NCBI GenBank assembly: GCA_959347315.1
Contig: OY365807.1
Location: 36,565,072-36,629,071, forward strand
Direction of reading: 5' to 3'
DNA from: Bimastos eiseni
Lineage: Eukaryota > Annelida > Clitellata > Crassiclitellata > Lumbricidae
DNA length: 64,000 nt
The position numbers were made by a program, and so were the translations under genes. The notes beneath the pieces are model-generated. The model was not told where the DNA came from. It was given only the letters and a program-made list of their open reading frames with translations, and ran no database searches. Numbering within the stretch: position 1 is the stretch's first letter; every line of letters starts with the position of its first letter. Of the stretch, positions 29,067-41,456 are shown piece after piece.

Positions 29067-29839
29067 CTATGGTTCGCATTTTGGTTCGCATTTTACCGGT
29101 TTGCAGTTTGGACTTTACTTACACCCATTTTTCTCCACGGTGCATATTTCCGGCATGAACCACAATTTTACGGTTTTTAATTGAATATATACCAGAAAAT
29201 GTGCCGTTGATCATATTAACTGACTGCTCGGGCAATGAATTCGATATTCTGGTGCCCGACATATCATAAAAATGCGCAATTCCCTACATTTCCTTAAAAA
29301 AGTCTGCGCTGTCGGGTACCCGGGTTTTTGCTTCATGGGCAGATGGGTATCCAGGCCGTGATTTCAACATTTCTTGACAGCATTATCTCCATCTATAGGT
29401 GCACGTTTCATAACCATACATGTCTGACTGTTGGATTCTGAAGCATCAACCTTCATTGATTTCATTTTGATCTAATGCTTAGGATAAGATCGTTGAAAGA
29501 CTACAACTTCTGCAGTGCTTTATTTGGATTTCAGTTCCTTGTGTGAACTTCGCAAAATGGATCAGTTTGTACAAGTTTGCGACTTAGGGAAATTCTGCGT
29601 GAATTTGATTGCTCCAGGTGTTGGATTGCATTTAATAAGTCTAACCTCAGAATTTTGGAATGTATGAGATCTCTGAATATTTTTGAAACTGTGTCTTCTT
29701 TACATGTTTTAATTCATTCTTTCAGCATTTCACTGGAGCAGTTATATAATCTACAACCAGTGTTAAATGGTTGTTTTTCTGAAATATCTGAGTGCAATGA
29801 ACCATATCAAGTCCACCCTACTGCAGTAAGAGTTGGAGA

Positions 29840-29983
29840 ATGCCCTATTCACGTTCTTCAAAACGCTTCACCGGTTTCCTGTCCATTGAAGAAGTTGAGG
29901 GCAGTGAAAACTTTACAAGAAGATTTTTTCAACTGAATAAAGCCAACAGCCAACTGGAATATTATGCTGATGACCCATCGCAG
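29840..29983 (+). CDS. PLEKHA1/2-like: PLEKHA1/2-like exon: start and PH1 first strands
   Basis: ATG at 29840; an acceptor (tactgcag) 13 bases upstream would put the start near the exon edge. Encodes FTGFLSIEEVEGSENF and RRFFQLNKANSQLEYYADD. Best donor CAG|gtagat gives phase 0. Confidence 0.8.
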
Positions 29984-32900
29984 GTAGATTATTACTCTTT
30001 TTGCAGTTATTGGCTAATTGGTGAAATGACAACATGGATTCCTTATGAACTGTTGCATGAACTCATATAAATGATATTATTAAGTGACCCATGAATTATT
30101 GGTGAAGAAGCATGGCTGTTACAAAAAATGAATTTTGCTCAATTTTGAGTTACTGTTACTGTAAGGTATGTAAGTAACATTATTGAATAATAACATTTTA
30201 ATGTTATTGATTTTAAATGCAAGATGGTTTTAGATATAATGTAATGGAGCACTTACATAGCGCCACTCGAATCAGAGGCGCTCACGACACAACACAAAGC
30301 TAAACAGAAAAAAGGAAAGTCTTCAAGCTCTTCTGGAAGGGGGAGAGAGAGAGCAGCTCCTTTTAAAGAGGAAAGGGGAGGCTGTTCCAGATGGTGTGAC
30401 CACATAGGCAAAGCTCCTGGATTGGGCTATGGCAGAACACATGCGGGGAACCACCAGAAGTCCGTTGGCAGAGAAACGAAGGGAACCTCGGTGCAGAATA
30501 GAGGAGGCCCTAGTGCAGAGAGCCAAAAGGTAGGTGGGGCAGACACAAGGAGACAGTTACGCATCAACACAGATGCAGCTGTTTGAGAGAAAAGCACAAT
30601 GTAAAAGCATTATTCCAGCAAACAATTTTGCTGAACATCATGTTGTTAGCATCCTGTCCATGGTGGAAACATTTGTAAAGAATTTTTATTTTGATCAAAC
30701 CCACACTTTCTTTTAAGTGGAATATGCTGTTGCCCAAGTTTCAAACACTGACAATGAGTGACACTTTTCTTATTTGACACACGTGTTGAGTCTGTTGACA
30801 ACATTTTGAATTGTTGTTGTGTTTAGTCTGTCGGCTGTCACCTGATCGGGACTTTTAATCTTCTGTTTTTATCGTTGGTAAGCAATGATTGCAAATTGTA
30901 CATGTTACTTATGACAAATTTAACTAATTTTACTCTCGAGAAGTTGAAATAAATGCAGCAGTTCATCTCGTTGTGAAATTTGTTATGAGTAATTCTGTCT
31001 GCATCTTTTTAGATAATCATGATTATTGCTGCCGTTAAGCTATTTGAACTCATGTACCACACCTTTTCTGCTACAGAAATCTTACTATTGCTTTTATTAT
31101 TATTATTATTAGTGCTTGTCCTGGAGACATTTGAATTGCATCCATCTGTCTGCATCTTGCCTTACTGCATCTGCTTTTTCTCCTGCACCTTGTTCCTTCT
31201 CTTTCTTTGCCTGAAGGACAAGTTTAGAAGTTCTCCATGACAGGCTGGTGGCGCAACAGGGTGGAGAGGTCTGTCTATAACTCACCAGCTGCTTTAGTTA
31301 TGTGATGTAGATAACATAATGGAATTTCTAGCTGAATTTGTTTTTATGGCCCTGAGGAAAAAGTAATGGGGTAGGGCATTTTACTGTTATCTGAGCCACT
31401 AACACTGAATGCCAGTTTGTATTTTGTTGCAAAATGTAAATCTTTAGAAACGGTTTAGATCTTTAACTACAGTATTGTTGCAATTAAAACATATTTTTTA
31501 GGCATTTTTATGATCTGATCAAAGTTAATGGTATTCTTGATATTGGTTCATTAAACCTTCCTGCAAAGATTGATTTCCAGTTCGTTGATGATATCAGATG
31601 ATATCGTTTAGGTTATTACATCAGATGCTGGAAACCACATGGGTTCATTTTATGTCTTTATTTATTTGACTTCATTCAGTCCATGAATGAATTTGTGATC
31701 AGAAATGGTAAAATCGCTTCCATTCGGCACTAACGAATTTGTTGCAGAATATTTTGTTTACCCTTAGGTTGAGGAATCATCTAGAATTCGACCAAGTATT
31801 CCCCATGGATTCTGTAAGTACAAACCTTTTATAACAACTTACAAGAAGTGCTCTGTCTTCTGCTAAGCTTATACTTTTGAAATCAAAAGGATGTTGAAGC
31901 TTTTGAGATGTGGAACTGGCATAGAATGGCAAAGGCTAGCTGAACTACATAAAACAAACAAAGAGGTGCTTCATCAACAGTAATGCACCATTAGATGGTT
32001 TAAACTTTCCCAAAAGACAGAGAACCTACAGAGAGTAGAATTAGCTTTTTAATTTTTGGTCTTCAATCATCGATGAAAATGTCCCCAATACCCAAACATT
32101 TGAATCTAAACTGTTTTCTATTGTTATCCTAATCATAAACTAGAGCTGTACCAATTAATCGGCCGGCCGATTAATCGGACTGATTATAGAGATATCGGCA
32201 ATATCGGCAAGATAATCGGCACCGATATTAAAAATTATGTTTTTATTTTATAATATTATTTACAGTCTATAAAAGCAAAATGACAACAGCAACATCACTG
32301 GGTCTGTGAAGGACGGCATTTCGTTCTGTTCCCATATCATGTGGTCGAGCCAATGTCTTCTTCTGAACAGTGGTGAGACCACCTATTGTGCTAGTATAGA
32401 CCGTGGGAATGTGTCAACATAGGTCTTGTGCAGAGTGAGTCATAGTGCCTGCTTAAGGGCCAAGGAATGGCTGGCCAATTCAAGCCAAAGAACAGCTGGC
32501 CATTTCAACAGAGAATGTACATCGTGGAGGCATGCCTAATGAATACATACATGCTAACTGCCAATCAGATCTCCCCAACACATGTCAGTGCCCTGAGAGG
32601 CTGAGACTAGATGGGTGGGTGGCTGTGAATAAGACAGCCGTGCCTTGGCCTTTAGTTACTCTGGGCACAGTTCGACAGTGGGCGGCGGAGTGTCTAATCT
32701 GTATTGCCTGCCTAGGATTAGTCACCAAATACATGCATACGTCTCCTACGGAGGGGAGTGTTTGCTTGTATAGGCAGTAGCAGTAGGTCTATCTCTTGGA
32801 ACCGGACATCTTGGGAAACACAAAGAAATAAACGGCAAAAAATCAGCTAAATTATCGGCTAAATAATCGGGTATCGGCAAATCAATAATCGGCAATAATC

Positions 32901-35900
32901 GGTATCAGCATAATCGGCAAAAAGTGATATTGGTACAGCTCTATCAGCGTCTTTATGATAAGTTCAAAAACTATAAATTGTTATACTCCCAAGTAATTAT
33001 TTTCTTCGTTTCACAGTATCACAGTGGTTTATTTGAAGTTTTATTTGATAAGTTTGAGATATGGGTAACTTCAAGCTATTTCCAGTGCTGGATTTATTTT
33101 AAAATTTTTGATCAGGTACCTGCTGCAGCATTGAAATGAAGTTGCTGCCAAATGCATTAGATGAGTGCTAATTCGTGTTTTCTTTCGTCCTCTTTATAGA
33201 CATTACCCTGTGTGGCCAGAAACATTTTCTCAGCGCTGCTAGTGATGATGACCGAAGCAGTTGGATTAAAGCAATTGGAGATTCATTTCAAATCTCGGTA
33301 AGTGCAGTGGTTGATTCGTGTGTTTCAGAACTGAAATTGCTTTTACTACTTACAATGCATTATGTGGTAATTGGATAGAAAAACAAGTTTTTATCGCAAA
33401 TGAACTCATGTGTAGTAGCATTAAGTAATTAACAGACAGGTATTTAGAAATTAATATTTTGATTAAGATCTGTTGTTAGTTGTTCTTGTGAGATGGTATT
33501 CTACTGGTGTTGTAATTGGAGAAGACATTTGATTTGAAGTTGTCATGGACAGGACATATATCTAAGTGGATGTCTGTGGACTGCATTCTTGGAGAATGTG
33601 CTATGCTAGGCCAGTGAATGAGATTGCCTGCTGTTCTATGGTTTTCATGCATGTCACATATGCAGTGGTTAAAAAATTGCTTATATAGAAATGTGTCGGA
33701 TCTCCGCATTTTTGCAGATCTAACACCTCTGCCTATCTGACGAATCTTTTCACTCTTTTGAACACATAAAAGGAAAATTCATGAGGTTGATCATTGTTGC
33801 AAAAGCATATTTAGCTGATGGGTCTCATCTTTTGTTGACAGATCTCTTAGCATAGGTGGGGATCTCAAATCAAGTTGCCGGATTTAAGGTCTGGTGAGAT
33901 CTGGCTGACTTTAACCACTGCTTATTTTGCAGGACCATCTGCTACTCAAATTTTGTGCTTCAGTAGTAACAGGTCTAGACTATATGGTTTTTAAACTGTC
34001 AACTGATGGTCTGTGGTTGTGAGTACTGAACATAATTAAAAATGCCCTGAACAAACAAACATGATTAGCTTTGTTGTGCTATATCAGTAGGATCCTGAAA
34101 TTGTCACATAATAACCATTAATTAGCTATGTCAGATCCGTGGATCAACTGGTACAAACCAGTTGCTTTGATGTTTTAATAGAATAGATGAGGTATTTTTC
34201 TGTTTTCTGGGTTATCTCTCAAATTGACTCAGTTTTGTTATTTTGCTTGTCAATTTAATTGCTGCAGCTAAATATAATTTACCTCTTGTTAACATGAATT
34301 GCATGCTTATTACAATTTGTTAATAAGTTGTCCTTTTCAAGACCTTTAAACAAATTCCAAGGCGAGAAACAATTAATTGGAGAGTAATTACCTGTGCTGT
34401 GATAATAGAATTATTGTGTTTGTAAGGAAAACTCATCACTGCCTTGCAAGCTTTCTGAAGCTGCAAATTAATTCTAAAATTCTGAAAAGTCTGCTAAGTA
34501 AGACCTTGTGAAACTTAGATATCTGCGTGCACAGCTGCTTGGCACATCATATTATGTAAAATAGAGCAGAATTTCCATAGCACCATAGACTTACCATAAT
34601 GATATTAATTTGTGAAAGAATGGAAACTAGTATGTAGTCAAATAGCTGGAATAGGACGGTCTCTTGAAGACCCATACTGGACCATCTAGTGAGGTGCATC
34701 GTCAATTGATGATTGACACATTCATATGGCAGTTACTGGTACTGTACATACTGATGGTGTGTAAGAAAAAGAATGGAACCAGGGTTAAGTTTCATTAAGT
34801 GATCTGTTCTAATGCTGTGTGAGACATTTTGCTCTGCGACTTTTGCTGTTTTGCTGTAGGAGGCTCATTTACGTTTTCAGTCTCTGAGCGGATCTCAGAG
34901 TTACAGTTCATCCGTTGTTTTGGGATCTGACGAAGGTGGCAATAAGTCAGGATACTGCATAAAACAAGGCCTTAAGGTAATGTTTATTAGAGAAATTTCT
35001 TGGATCCTAAGCTTTGACCCTCTAGTGGTGAGTATATACTAAAATATATGGGATAACCTAAGCAGCTCGTCATTAAAGTATTAATTAACTATGTAACTAC
35101 TTTTGAAATTTCTCATTTAGTAGCTTGGTTCATTAATATTTTGTTTTTTTGGCCCAAGCATACTGAGTATCACTATTACAATGCTTGTTGTGCCCTACTT
35201 TGTAGACTAGACATGTTTGACTGTCTCATCTAGCAATGGGTATGATGTAGACAGTTTCTACTTGGCCCACGACCTTAGAATAGAAAATGAGAACCTCTCT
35301 GATCTAGTATTATGGCCATGTGGTCTATTCTGAGTTAGTCTGGAGACTTGTGTGTGATGCCATTTTCATTACACACAAGGATGCAACTGATTGTTGTCTC
35401 AAAGTTCATGTATACTGCTAGTGGGAGGAGATACGAGAAAATTTGTGAACTGGATAAAGAAAGTAGAAATCTGTTAATTGTTCCTTACTTTGAATAAATA
35501 CGGTAATAAGTTACATTTTGCTGTTTTCATTTTCACAGCAGTCAGTATAAGTTACTAATATCTAATTAAATATTTGAAATTATATTGTGAATAAGCTGTT
35601 ACAATAGAAATATTATCGCAAGTAATGTATGCACCATTAATTTTCACAGAGGAAAAATTGGAAGAGGCGATACTTTGCACTTGATTCATATGGCTTGGGA
35701 TATTACTTGTCGCACGAGGTTAGTTTTCGTTTTCTGATCACTTATCAGTAAAGCTAGATGGTGACTTGTTGTTTTCTGATCACTTATCAGTAAAGCTAGA
35801 TGGTGACTTGTGGTTTTCGGATCACTTATCAGTAAAGCTAGATGGTCACTTGTTGTTTTCTGATCACTTATCAGTAAAGCCATGATGGTTTAACCACAGG

Positions 35901-37943
35901 TATTTTGACCTAGAAATATTTTTCTGTTTGTTAAAGTAACTGTCTGTGAGTCTTTGAACAACCAGTTTGGGGATTTCCCTGCTACTTGGGAGAATAATGA
36001 CACAGAGTAGGTCATTGTTTTACTTTCAGCATTGCCTTTTTTTATGATAATTTTTATCTCAGTGTCACAAACATTGAATGTTGTGCACCCATAATCTCCA
36101 AGGGTTTGTCTTCTAGTTTCACATAAAGACATCTATTACAGATTATGGGGTAGGGATGAACAAATGTCAACTTCCTGCAGATTTTGAGTACCAAGTTTTA
36201 TGAGTTGAATTGTGTCCAGTTCAATTTTAGAAAAATATTTAGCATAGTCTCATTCTTTTGATCCTTAGTTGGGCAGTTTGCACATTTTTTAGGAATGTTT
36301 TGGTTTTGCCTCAGTTTACACTAGGAAATAGTAACCAGTAAGCAATAACAGTAACGGTATTTGTTTTTTATTTATGCCCATTGTCGTTTTGAAAATAAAA
36401 TAATCCAATTTTAGTTCTTCAAACAAAAAATCAGAAAGTCTCTTTTAAAACTCGGACCCATTGTTTGTCCAAGTTTATGCAGAGTGCTACAAAACTCAGC
36501 CAAGTTCTGAGCTGCGTTTCAGTTAATTCCTTATATAGAGACTGATAGGAAGTTCTGGTGTTTGGTGTGAAAAGATATTTGCAAGAGAAATGTGGTAGAT
36601 GAGCGGCGTGGCTTTAGTCGATGAGAATGAAATTTAGACTGTTTTTTGAAACAGTGAGCACTGTATTTTGAACAAATCTCCACTTAAGAATTGTTTTATT
36701 CTCTTCTTTAGGAGACATGTCCAATAAAGTTGATTAACATAGCCGATATTTGTCAGGCTCGAGTTTCAGTGGGGTAGGTTTTTGCTATTGCCATTAAATC
36801 TCATGATATCTACATTATTACTGCAAACTTTATTGACTGTTTGACTCGTATTTTGTTGGAATTCTTTGTGATTTGAATCATGAGATCTGCATTCCCCTAA
36901 TTGATGGAAGGATGGGAAATAGTTCTGACTGTTTTTGGTTAATTTTAATGGATTATGGATTTATCGATATTATGATCTGTTCAATACCATTCAGCCTGCA
37001 AGTGCCTTGTTATGTTGCCATTCAGTTGTCATAGAAAAATGTGGGTTAAAGGAGAATGAGAAATTATTTGCCACTGGTATAGTGTTGTTTCAATTATGTC
37101 TCTATTTTAATTTATGTTTTAGTTATGATTGTTAGTCTTAATTTTTAGTTCTAGTAATGATTGTTTTAAATATTAGTTTCAGTTTTCATTTTTGAGTTTC
37201 TGTTTTATCGAGCTTAATTACTTTGTTATTTACAACAGGTTCTCGTGTTTCTTTTGCCTGTTATGTATAGTTGCTGGTTACATGCATCTTATGTTTTAGA
37301 ATTCATTTACACAAACACAATGTATTTGAGGTCGTTACACCTCAGCGAGTCTTTTACATTCAGGTAAATTTGAATTTCTAAATTTAATTCTGTCTAATGT
37401 GATTCATTTGGGTAGTTTTGTACAAAATATTGCAGTCAGCTATTATTATAATTATTCTGGTGTTAAATTGTAATTAATTAGTTTAGCTATTTTGTGTGAT
37501 TATGTCGGCAGCTGAGCATCTGACCTGTGTGTTGACCTTTGTCCATGCAGCTACATAACATACCAGTAGCTTAAAGATCTCTGTGTCTGTTAAGTTTATT
37601 TGCTAATTTTGATTAAGCATGTTATTTGCACAGAGTGTTATGGTTGCTTAGCAGAAATATTAATATATACAATTTCCTAGTCAATCATTAAAATTCATGA
37701 CCATGGTGAAAATGTAAGGATTTCCTATTGAAAAGATGCATTTGGATGCAGGTAATCCCTTGTTTCTTACACAGGTTCTAGCAGATATGTTAGACATCTT
37801 TGTTTCTTGAGCAGGCTGAATCAGCATTTGAAAGAGAATCTTGGATCAATGCAATCAACCGTCGTGCAGGTGCAATGAGACGATCAAAGGTAAAGGCTGT
37901 TGAGTCAACTGCCTCTCAAGCATGCCTTGCGTTGAGAAATTAG
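29840..37943 (+). CDS. PLEKHA1/2-like: TAPP-type adaptor with two PH domains (PLEKHA1/2 homologue)
   Basis: Exons at 29840-29983, 31768-31813, 33200-33297, 34860-34976, 35650-35718, 36712-36773, 37300-37363 and 37815-37889, plus a probable one at 31502-31583. The start MPY..., then FTGFLSIEE, matches the TAPP1 N-terminus. PH1 ends FLSAASDDDRSSWIKAIGDS. PH2 has KSGYCIKQGLK and RKNWKRRYFALD, then FEVVTPQRVFYIQ and RESWINAINRRAGA. PH2 carries the phosphoinositide-binding basic motif (K-x-n-K-x-R-aromatic). In mammals TAPP1/2 bind PI(3,4)P2 through PH2 at the plasma membrane downstream of PI3-kinase; that binding here is inference. The end is unclear: the last exon either splices at 37890 or reads on to TAG at 37941-37943. 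5' untranslated exons are not defined. Confidence 0.85.
30245..30540 (-). mobile_element. CR1/L2-like LINE 3' end in first intron of PLEKHA1/2-like gene
   Basis: On the minus strand, RT C-terminal debris (RSFAYVVTPS) is followed by gagcgcctctgattcgagtg and ggcgctatgtaag, the typical 3' end of such elements. Confidence 0.55.
31502..31583 (+). CDS. PLEKHA1/2-like: Candidate PLEKHA1/2-like exon (phase unresolved)
   Basis: Acceptor catattttttag. Encodes HFYDLIKVNGILDIGSLNLP and AKIDFQF, which fills the PH1 gap seen in TAPP1 (around VGAIKLTYISKV) in the right order and length. Donor gttgat is weak but gives the right phase into the next exon. The entry phase does not fit the GT donor at 29984; it would need a GC donor at 29979. 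Possible, not certain. Confidence 0.45.
31768..31813 (+). CDS. PLEKHA1/2-like: PLEKHA1/2-like exon: PH1 middle
   Basis: Acceptor tacccttag, donor gtaagt. Encodes VEESSRIRPSIPHGF, matching the KLRPKAEFCF segment of TAPP1. Phase 1 at the end. Confidence 0.7.
32143..32941. mobile_element. MITE-like element with TA target and 10+ bp inverted ends
   Basis: The ends TA-GAGCTGTACCAAT and ATTGGTACAGCTC-TA mirror each other. Both ends are filled with atcggc repeats including cggccggccgattaatcgg. No transposase frame. TA flanks suggest a Tc1/mariner-type mover. Confidence 0.75.
33200..33297 (+). CDS. PLEKHA1/2-like: PLEKHA1/2-like exon: PH1 C-terminal helix
   Basis: Acceptor ctttatag, donor gtaagt. 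Encodes ITLCGQKHFLSAASDDDRSS and WIKAIGDSFQIS; the Trp is the invariant PH-domain tryptophan. Phase 0 at the end. Confidence 0.85.
34860..34976 (+). CDS. PLEKHA1/2-like: PLEKHA1/2-like exon: linker and PH2 first strand
   Basis: Acceptor ttgctgtag, donor gtaatg, 39 codons. A Ser-rich linker (LSGSQSYSSSVVLGSDEGG) is followed by KSGYCIKQGLK, matching KAGYCVKQG of TAPP1 PH2. Confidence 0.88.
35650..35718 (+). CDS. PLEKHA1/2-like: PLEKHA1/2-like exon: PH2 basic motif
   Basis: Acceptor ttttcacag, donor gttagt, 23 codons: RKNWKRRYFALDSYGLGYYL. The KRRYF run is the inositol-phosphate-binding strand. Confidence 0.9.
35729..35881. repeat. 42-bp minisatellite
   Basis: Units of gttttctgatcacttatcag plus 22 bases start at 35729, 35771, 35813 and 35855, right behind a PLEKHA1/2-like donor. 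Confidence 0.9.
36712..36773 (+). CDS. PLEKHA1/2-like: PLEKHA1/2-like exon: PH2 strands 3-5
   Basis: Acceptor cttcttta|g, donor gtaggt. Encodes ETCPIKLINIADICQARVSV, counterpart of PLRVIPLKEVHKVQ. Phase 2 at the end. Confidence 0.8.
37300..37363 (+). CDS. PLEKHA1/2-like: PLEKHA1/2-like exon: PH2 strands 6-7
   Basis: Acceptor tatgttttag, donor gtaaat. Encodes IHLHKHNVFEVVTPQRVFYI and Q, matching NLFEIVTTSRTFYVQ. Confidence 0.87.
37815..37943 (+). CDS. PLEKHA1/2-like: PLEKHA1/2-like exon: PH2 C-terminal helix, possible gene end
   Basis: Acceptor cttgagcag. Encodes AESAFERESWINAINRRAGA and MRRSK to 37889, where a fair donor (gtaaag) occurs. Reading on gives 17 more codons and a TAG at 37941. 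No convincing further exon is seen before 40.6 kb, so the read-through end may be real. Confidence 0.75.
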   Translation, partial: AESAFERESWINAINRRAGAMRRSKVKAVESTASQACLALRN

Positions 37944-40634
37944 CCTCTCTACTCTGCTTTCTTTCTTGACCGACCTTTGCATGTTGCATGAAATTTGTCT
38001 ACCAAGAGACATTCTCTACAATGATTCTGTATTTAAGTTAGTCAATGCTGACTGAATTTGTAGTTGATATCTGGGTGTAATTTCCATGAGCACTCTATGG
38101 ATTTTCATTGATTTTTGATATATACACCTGTAGCTAACATGTCGCCAACATCATGTGCCAAGGACTAACATTTGTATTTGGCAAATTAAGTTGCACTAAC
38201 AAAATGAAATTATGAAATAAGTGAAATGGAACCATGAGATGAAGCTGGTGCAATGGGAAAGGTTTATAGATTTTTGGTTTATGTGAGATTTTTGTTTGAT
38301 GTTATGTTGATATTCATGAATCTGATGTGATAAGAAATATATCAATATAGGTTGACAGACAAATGATTATTTCACACTAAACTCTGTGCCAAATGAAAAC
38401 TGTAGTTCATTGTTTATTTCTTGGGAAATATGCTGCAAAATATAAATGACAAGTGCCAACGGACCAACATTTGAAGACCTTTAAAATGATTATCTTTGCT
38501 ATTGCGTTATGAGCTTAAGGTTTGTGGTGTATTGGTTTTTAAATTTAAAATATGCAAAGAAGTGGACTGAATTTCAATATTTTTACAATGCCGCAGTTTT
38601 ACTGGTTTGAATGTTGTATAATTATGAGTTTTATCAATTTACGATACCCTTTTGAATTGATGTGCAAAAGTTAATGAAAGTCTGTGGAATTTATTATAAT
38701 GTCTGGCTAGAAGTGTGATCACTTTTGACATATGTGTACAATGGTGGATGAAGTAAGGTACAGACATTATATAAAGTAGTTGATCATCTTCTTAATGATT
38801 GATACTGAACTGGGTTTATCATGACATACAGAAACGCTGCAACATATGTAGAGGGATTTTTACAAATAGCTTACTTGCATCTTTTTATGGCGTAACTACT
38901 AGATAGCTCATTAACTACAATAGTCTTCTTCATACACAGAAACCCTTTGCCTCGTTAAATTTACTTTGCTACCTTCTGCTGTGTAATTCCAGAATCTCAG
39001 CATAGGTTCACCCTATTGGCATCAGTTTAATTTTCTAGTTTGTCTGTTCTTGTACAATATTGAAAATCATGACTTATGAAATGACATAGAAAAATTTCCT
39101 CAGGTGGTTGAAACATATTATAGCAACATTACCCACAAACTTTGACATTACAAGTATTTGTTTTGATGTTACATTTATTATTATAATGTATGAGTCTGTT
39201 GTATTTCTAGCCTTGTATTTATTCATTGTTCAGTTTTTACATGAGCACAATGTCATATGAAAGTGAATGCCATTATGCATGCATGATTATCTGCAATTAC
39301 AATCAATATCTTAAATAGTCATAGATATGATTTTGGACTTTGATCTGTCATATGAAGATTTCTGAGCTTTGTAAGAATTCTTGCTATTGATAAGAACATT
39401 TACCTGATTATTTTTCAGGCAATGTGTCTTATCTCCTGTTGTAGCCTTTTTATGAATACAGGTTATTTCCTAAAATGAGAATGTTATCTTTCTCTGAAGG
39501 TATTTTTGGTATTTATCTTTTGGTATTTTTTGGCATGTGAGAGGCAATATTTCCTATTTTCATGCTTCCTTGGTTAAGTTTCTGGTTAACGAGAAGTTTG
39601 TAGCTACTGATTTGTTTGGATGGTTGAAACAAAATATATGAAATTTAGTGCAATAAGTTTTTATTCATGGTGAGGCACTGTTATGGTAGGATAAGATTTG
39701 TGCTGCTGTGAGAGTTTCCAATTCTTTTCACCATGTTAATCTGCTTTTAGTCTGCTTTCTCAAGATAATGAGTCTGTCTCATCTTGAAGGATCATGAAAA
39801 TTGTGGTTGATGTTAAGAGGTTGTGTTGTTAAAATGATCTGCATTTTGTTCCTCTGCTTTAAGGACATTGACCTTAAGAGGTTTTTCTTAATGACTGCAA
39901 CTGTTTTCTATATTGTTAGTTTTTTCTGTGTACATTTGTATTAAGTTGGTTGTATTTATGGCTTCTAATTAGCTTGCTATCTTGTGTAAACCAAGTCATT
40001 TTCATGTTGAATAAATAAAATTGTATGTATTTAAAGGAGTTGAATAATGCAAATGAGAATCACATGCTGCATTTCTCCCAATGAGAAAAGACCATCTGGT
40101 TTTATAGAGTAATGTGCCCACAATTCGATATTTACAAAAGTCCTAATCTTGTCAATGCAAGATTAGTAAATTGTTGCTCAAAGATCAGTATGCCTTAATT
40201 ATCTGTCATTACAATCAATATCTTAAATAGTCGTTCGATATTTATGAAAGTCCTAATCTTGTCAATGCAAGACATTAGTAAATTCTCGCTTGAAAATCAG
40301 TTATTGGATAACCATAATGTTAACCCATACAAGCAGCTGTAAGTGACACTTGTAAGAGTTCTAAGTGATGCAATTTGCCACTGATGTGATCAGAATGAGG
40401 ACTTCTTCATGGTTTGCTGTAAAATACCGATCTTCATTCGTGTATTGCACATTGTCAAACCCTGCATCGTATTTTCCTAGGTGAATGTGCATTATTGGTC
40501 ATTGCGTGCATCATTCTCTGTATTTATGATGCAGTGACATACTATAAAATAATCTAAATGGATCAAACCAGATGAGCAATGGAGAGAATGCAAATCAAGC
40601 ATTGTAGCTATACAAGAGCTGTATATCTGGGTGA
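37944..40634. other. 3' UTR or intron/intergenic, no exon seen
   Basis: AT-rich; holds AATAAATAAA at 40010-40019 as a possible poly(A) signal of the PLEKHA1/2-like gene, and a local duplication (gatatttacaaaagtcctaa near 40129 and gatatttatgaaagtcctaa near 40237). Confidence 0.45.
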
Positions 40635-40642
40635 TTAACTAA

Positions 40643-41456
40643 CAGTGTTGGATGCATGACGTGAAACTTCAAGACGAGACCGAGACAGTGAGGTACCGAG
40701 ACCGAGACACTAGATTCAAGACCGTAAAAGACAAATGATCCTATATAAAATGCTGTAAAATACAAATGTATCAGTGTTCGGGAATAAGGTTCATTTGTAA
40801 TTTCAATTTGAAACTTATAATGTATGGGGCCTATAGGGCCTAGTACCAATTCCTGAGAACAGTTTTTATATTGCCGCGTTTTATCTTTTCGATATCTCTT
40901 CGTCGGCCTATCTTCTGAATAGTGGCCTATAAAGAAAGCCTTTTTAGACACGTCTGAAATTTTATAGACGATTTAAAACAAGCAAATTTGACACAGAATA
41001 CCAAACGAAATTAAAAAGTTGCTCACCCTGAGAAACTCGAAATTGTTCCGATCGTTTCGGTTATGGTAGTTTTACATCAATGACCAACGGCATTATGCCA
41101 TTGTTTGTCAATAACTTCAAATTGCGTAAAAGGAAACTTTACAATTTCAGGTTCTCTCTCAGACATTTTGCCACTTTAAGATAATTGAATTGATTTCAGT
41201 ATCATGTGACTCGCTCGTTAACCCTGCAGAATAACCGTTTCTCATAGATTCCGATTTCAGTTTCTTGCACAAGATTTTAAGGCAGTTTACGCGAAACTTA
41301 TCAAGACCGCTTGTTCGTGACAGAACAAGACTCGCTTCAAGACAGTCTCTAAAAATTCGAGACGCTAAATCGAGACCGAGACAGCAGGCTTCCGAGACCG
41401 AGACACTAAAAAACCGTCTCGAGACCGAGACACTGTCTCGAGACCATACAACCCTG
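40643..41456. mobile_element. Non-autonomous hAT element with perfect 8-bp target duplication
   Basis: 814 bases from CAGTGTTGGATG to CATACAACCCTG, flanked by TTAACTAA on both sides (40635-40642, 41457-41464). Many sub-terminal copies of gagaccgagac. No transposase. Confidence 0.88.

Noticed and set aside
29577..29936. 119-codon frame before the PLEKHA1/2-like start
   Set aside because: Different frame from the PH coding sequence, no domain; probably chance in a 5' UTR or intron.
35686..35883. 65-codon repetitive minus frame
   Set aside because: Reading of the 42-bp minisatellite.
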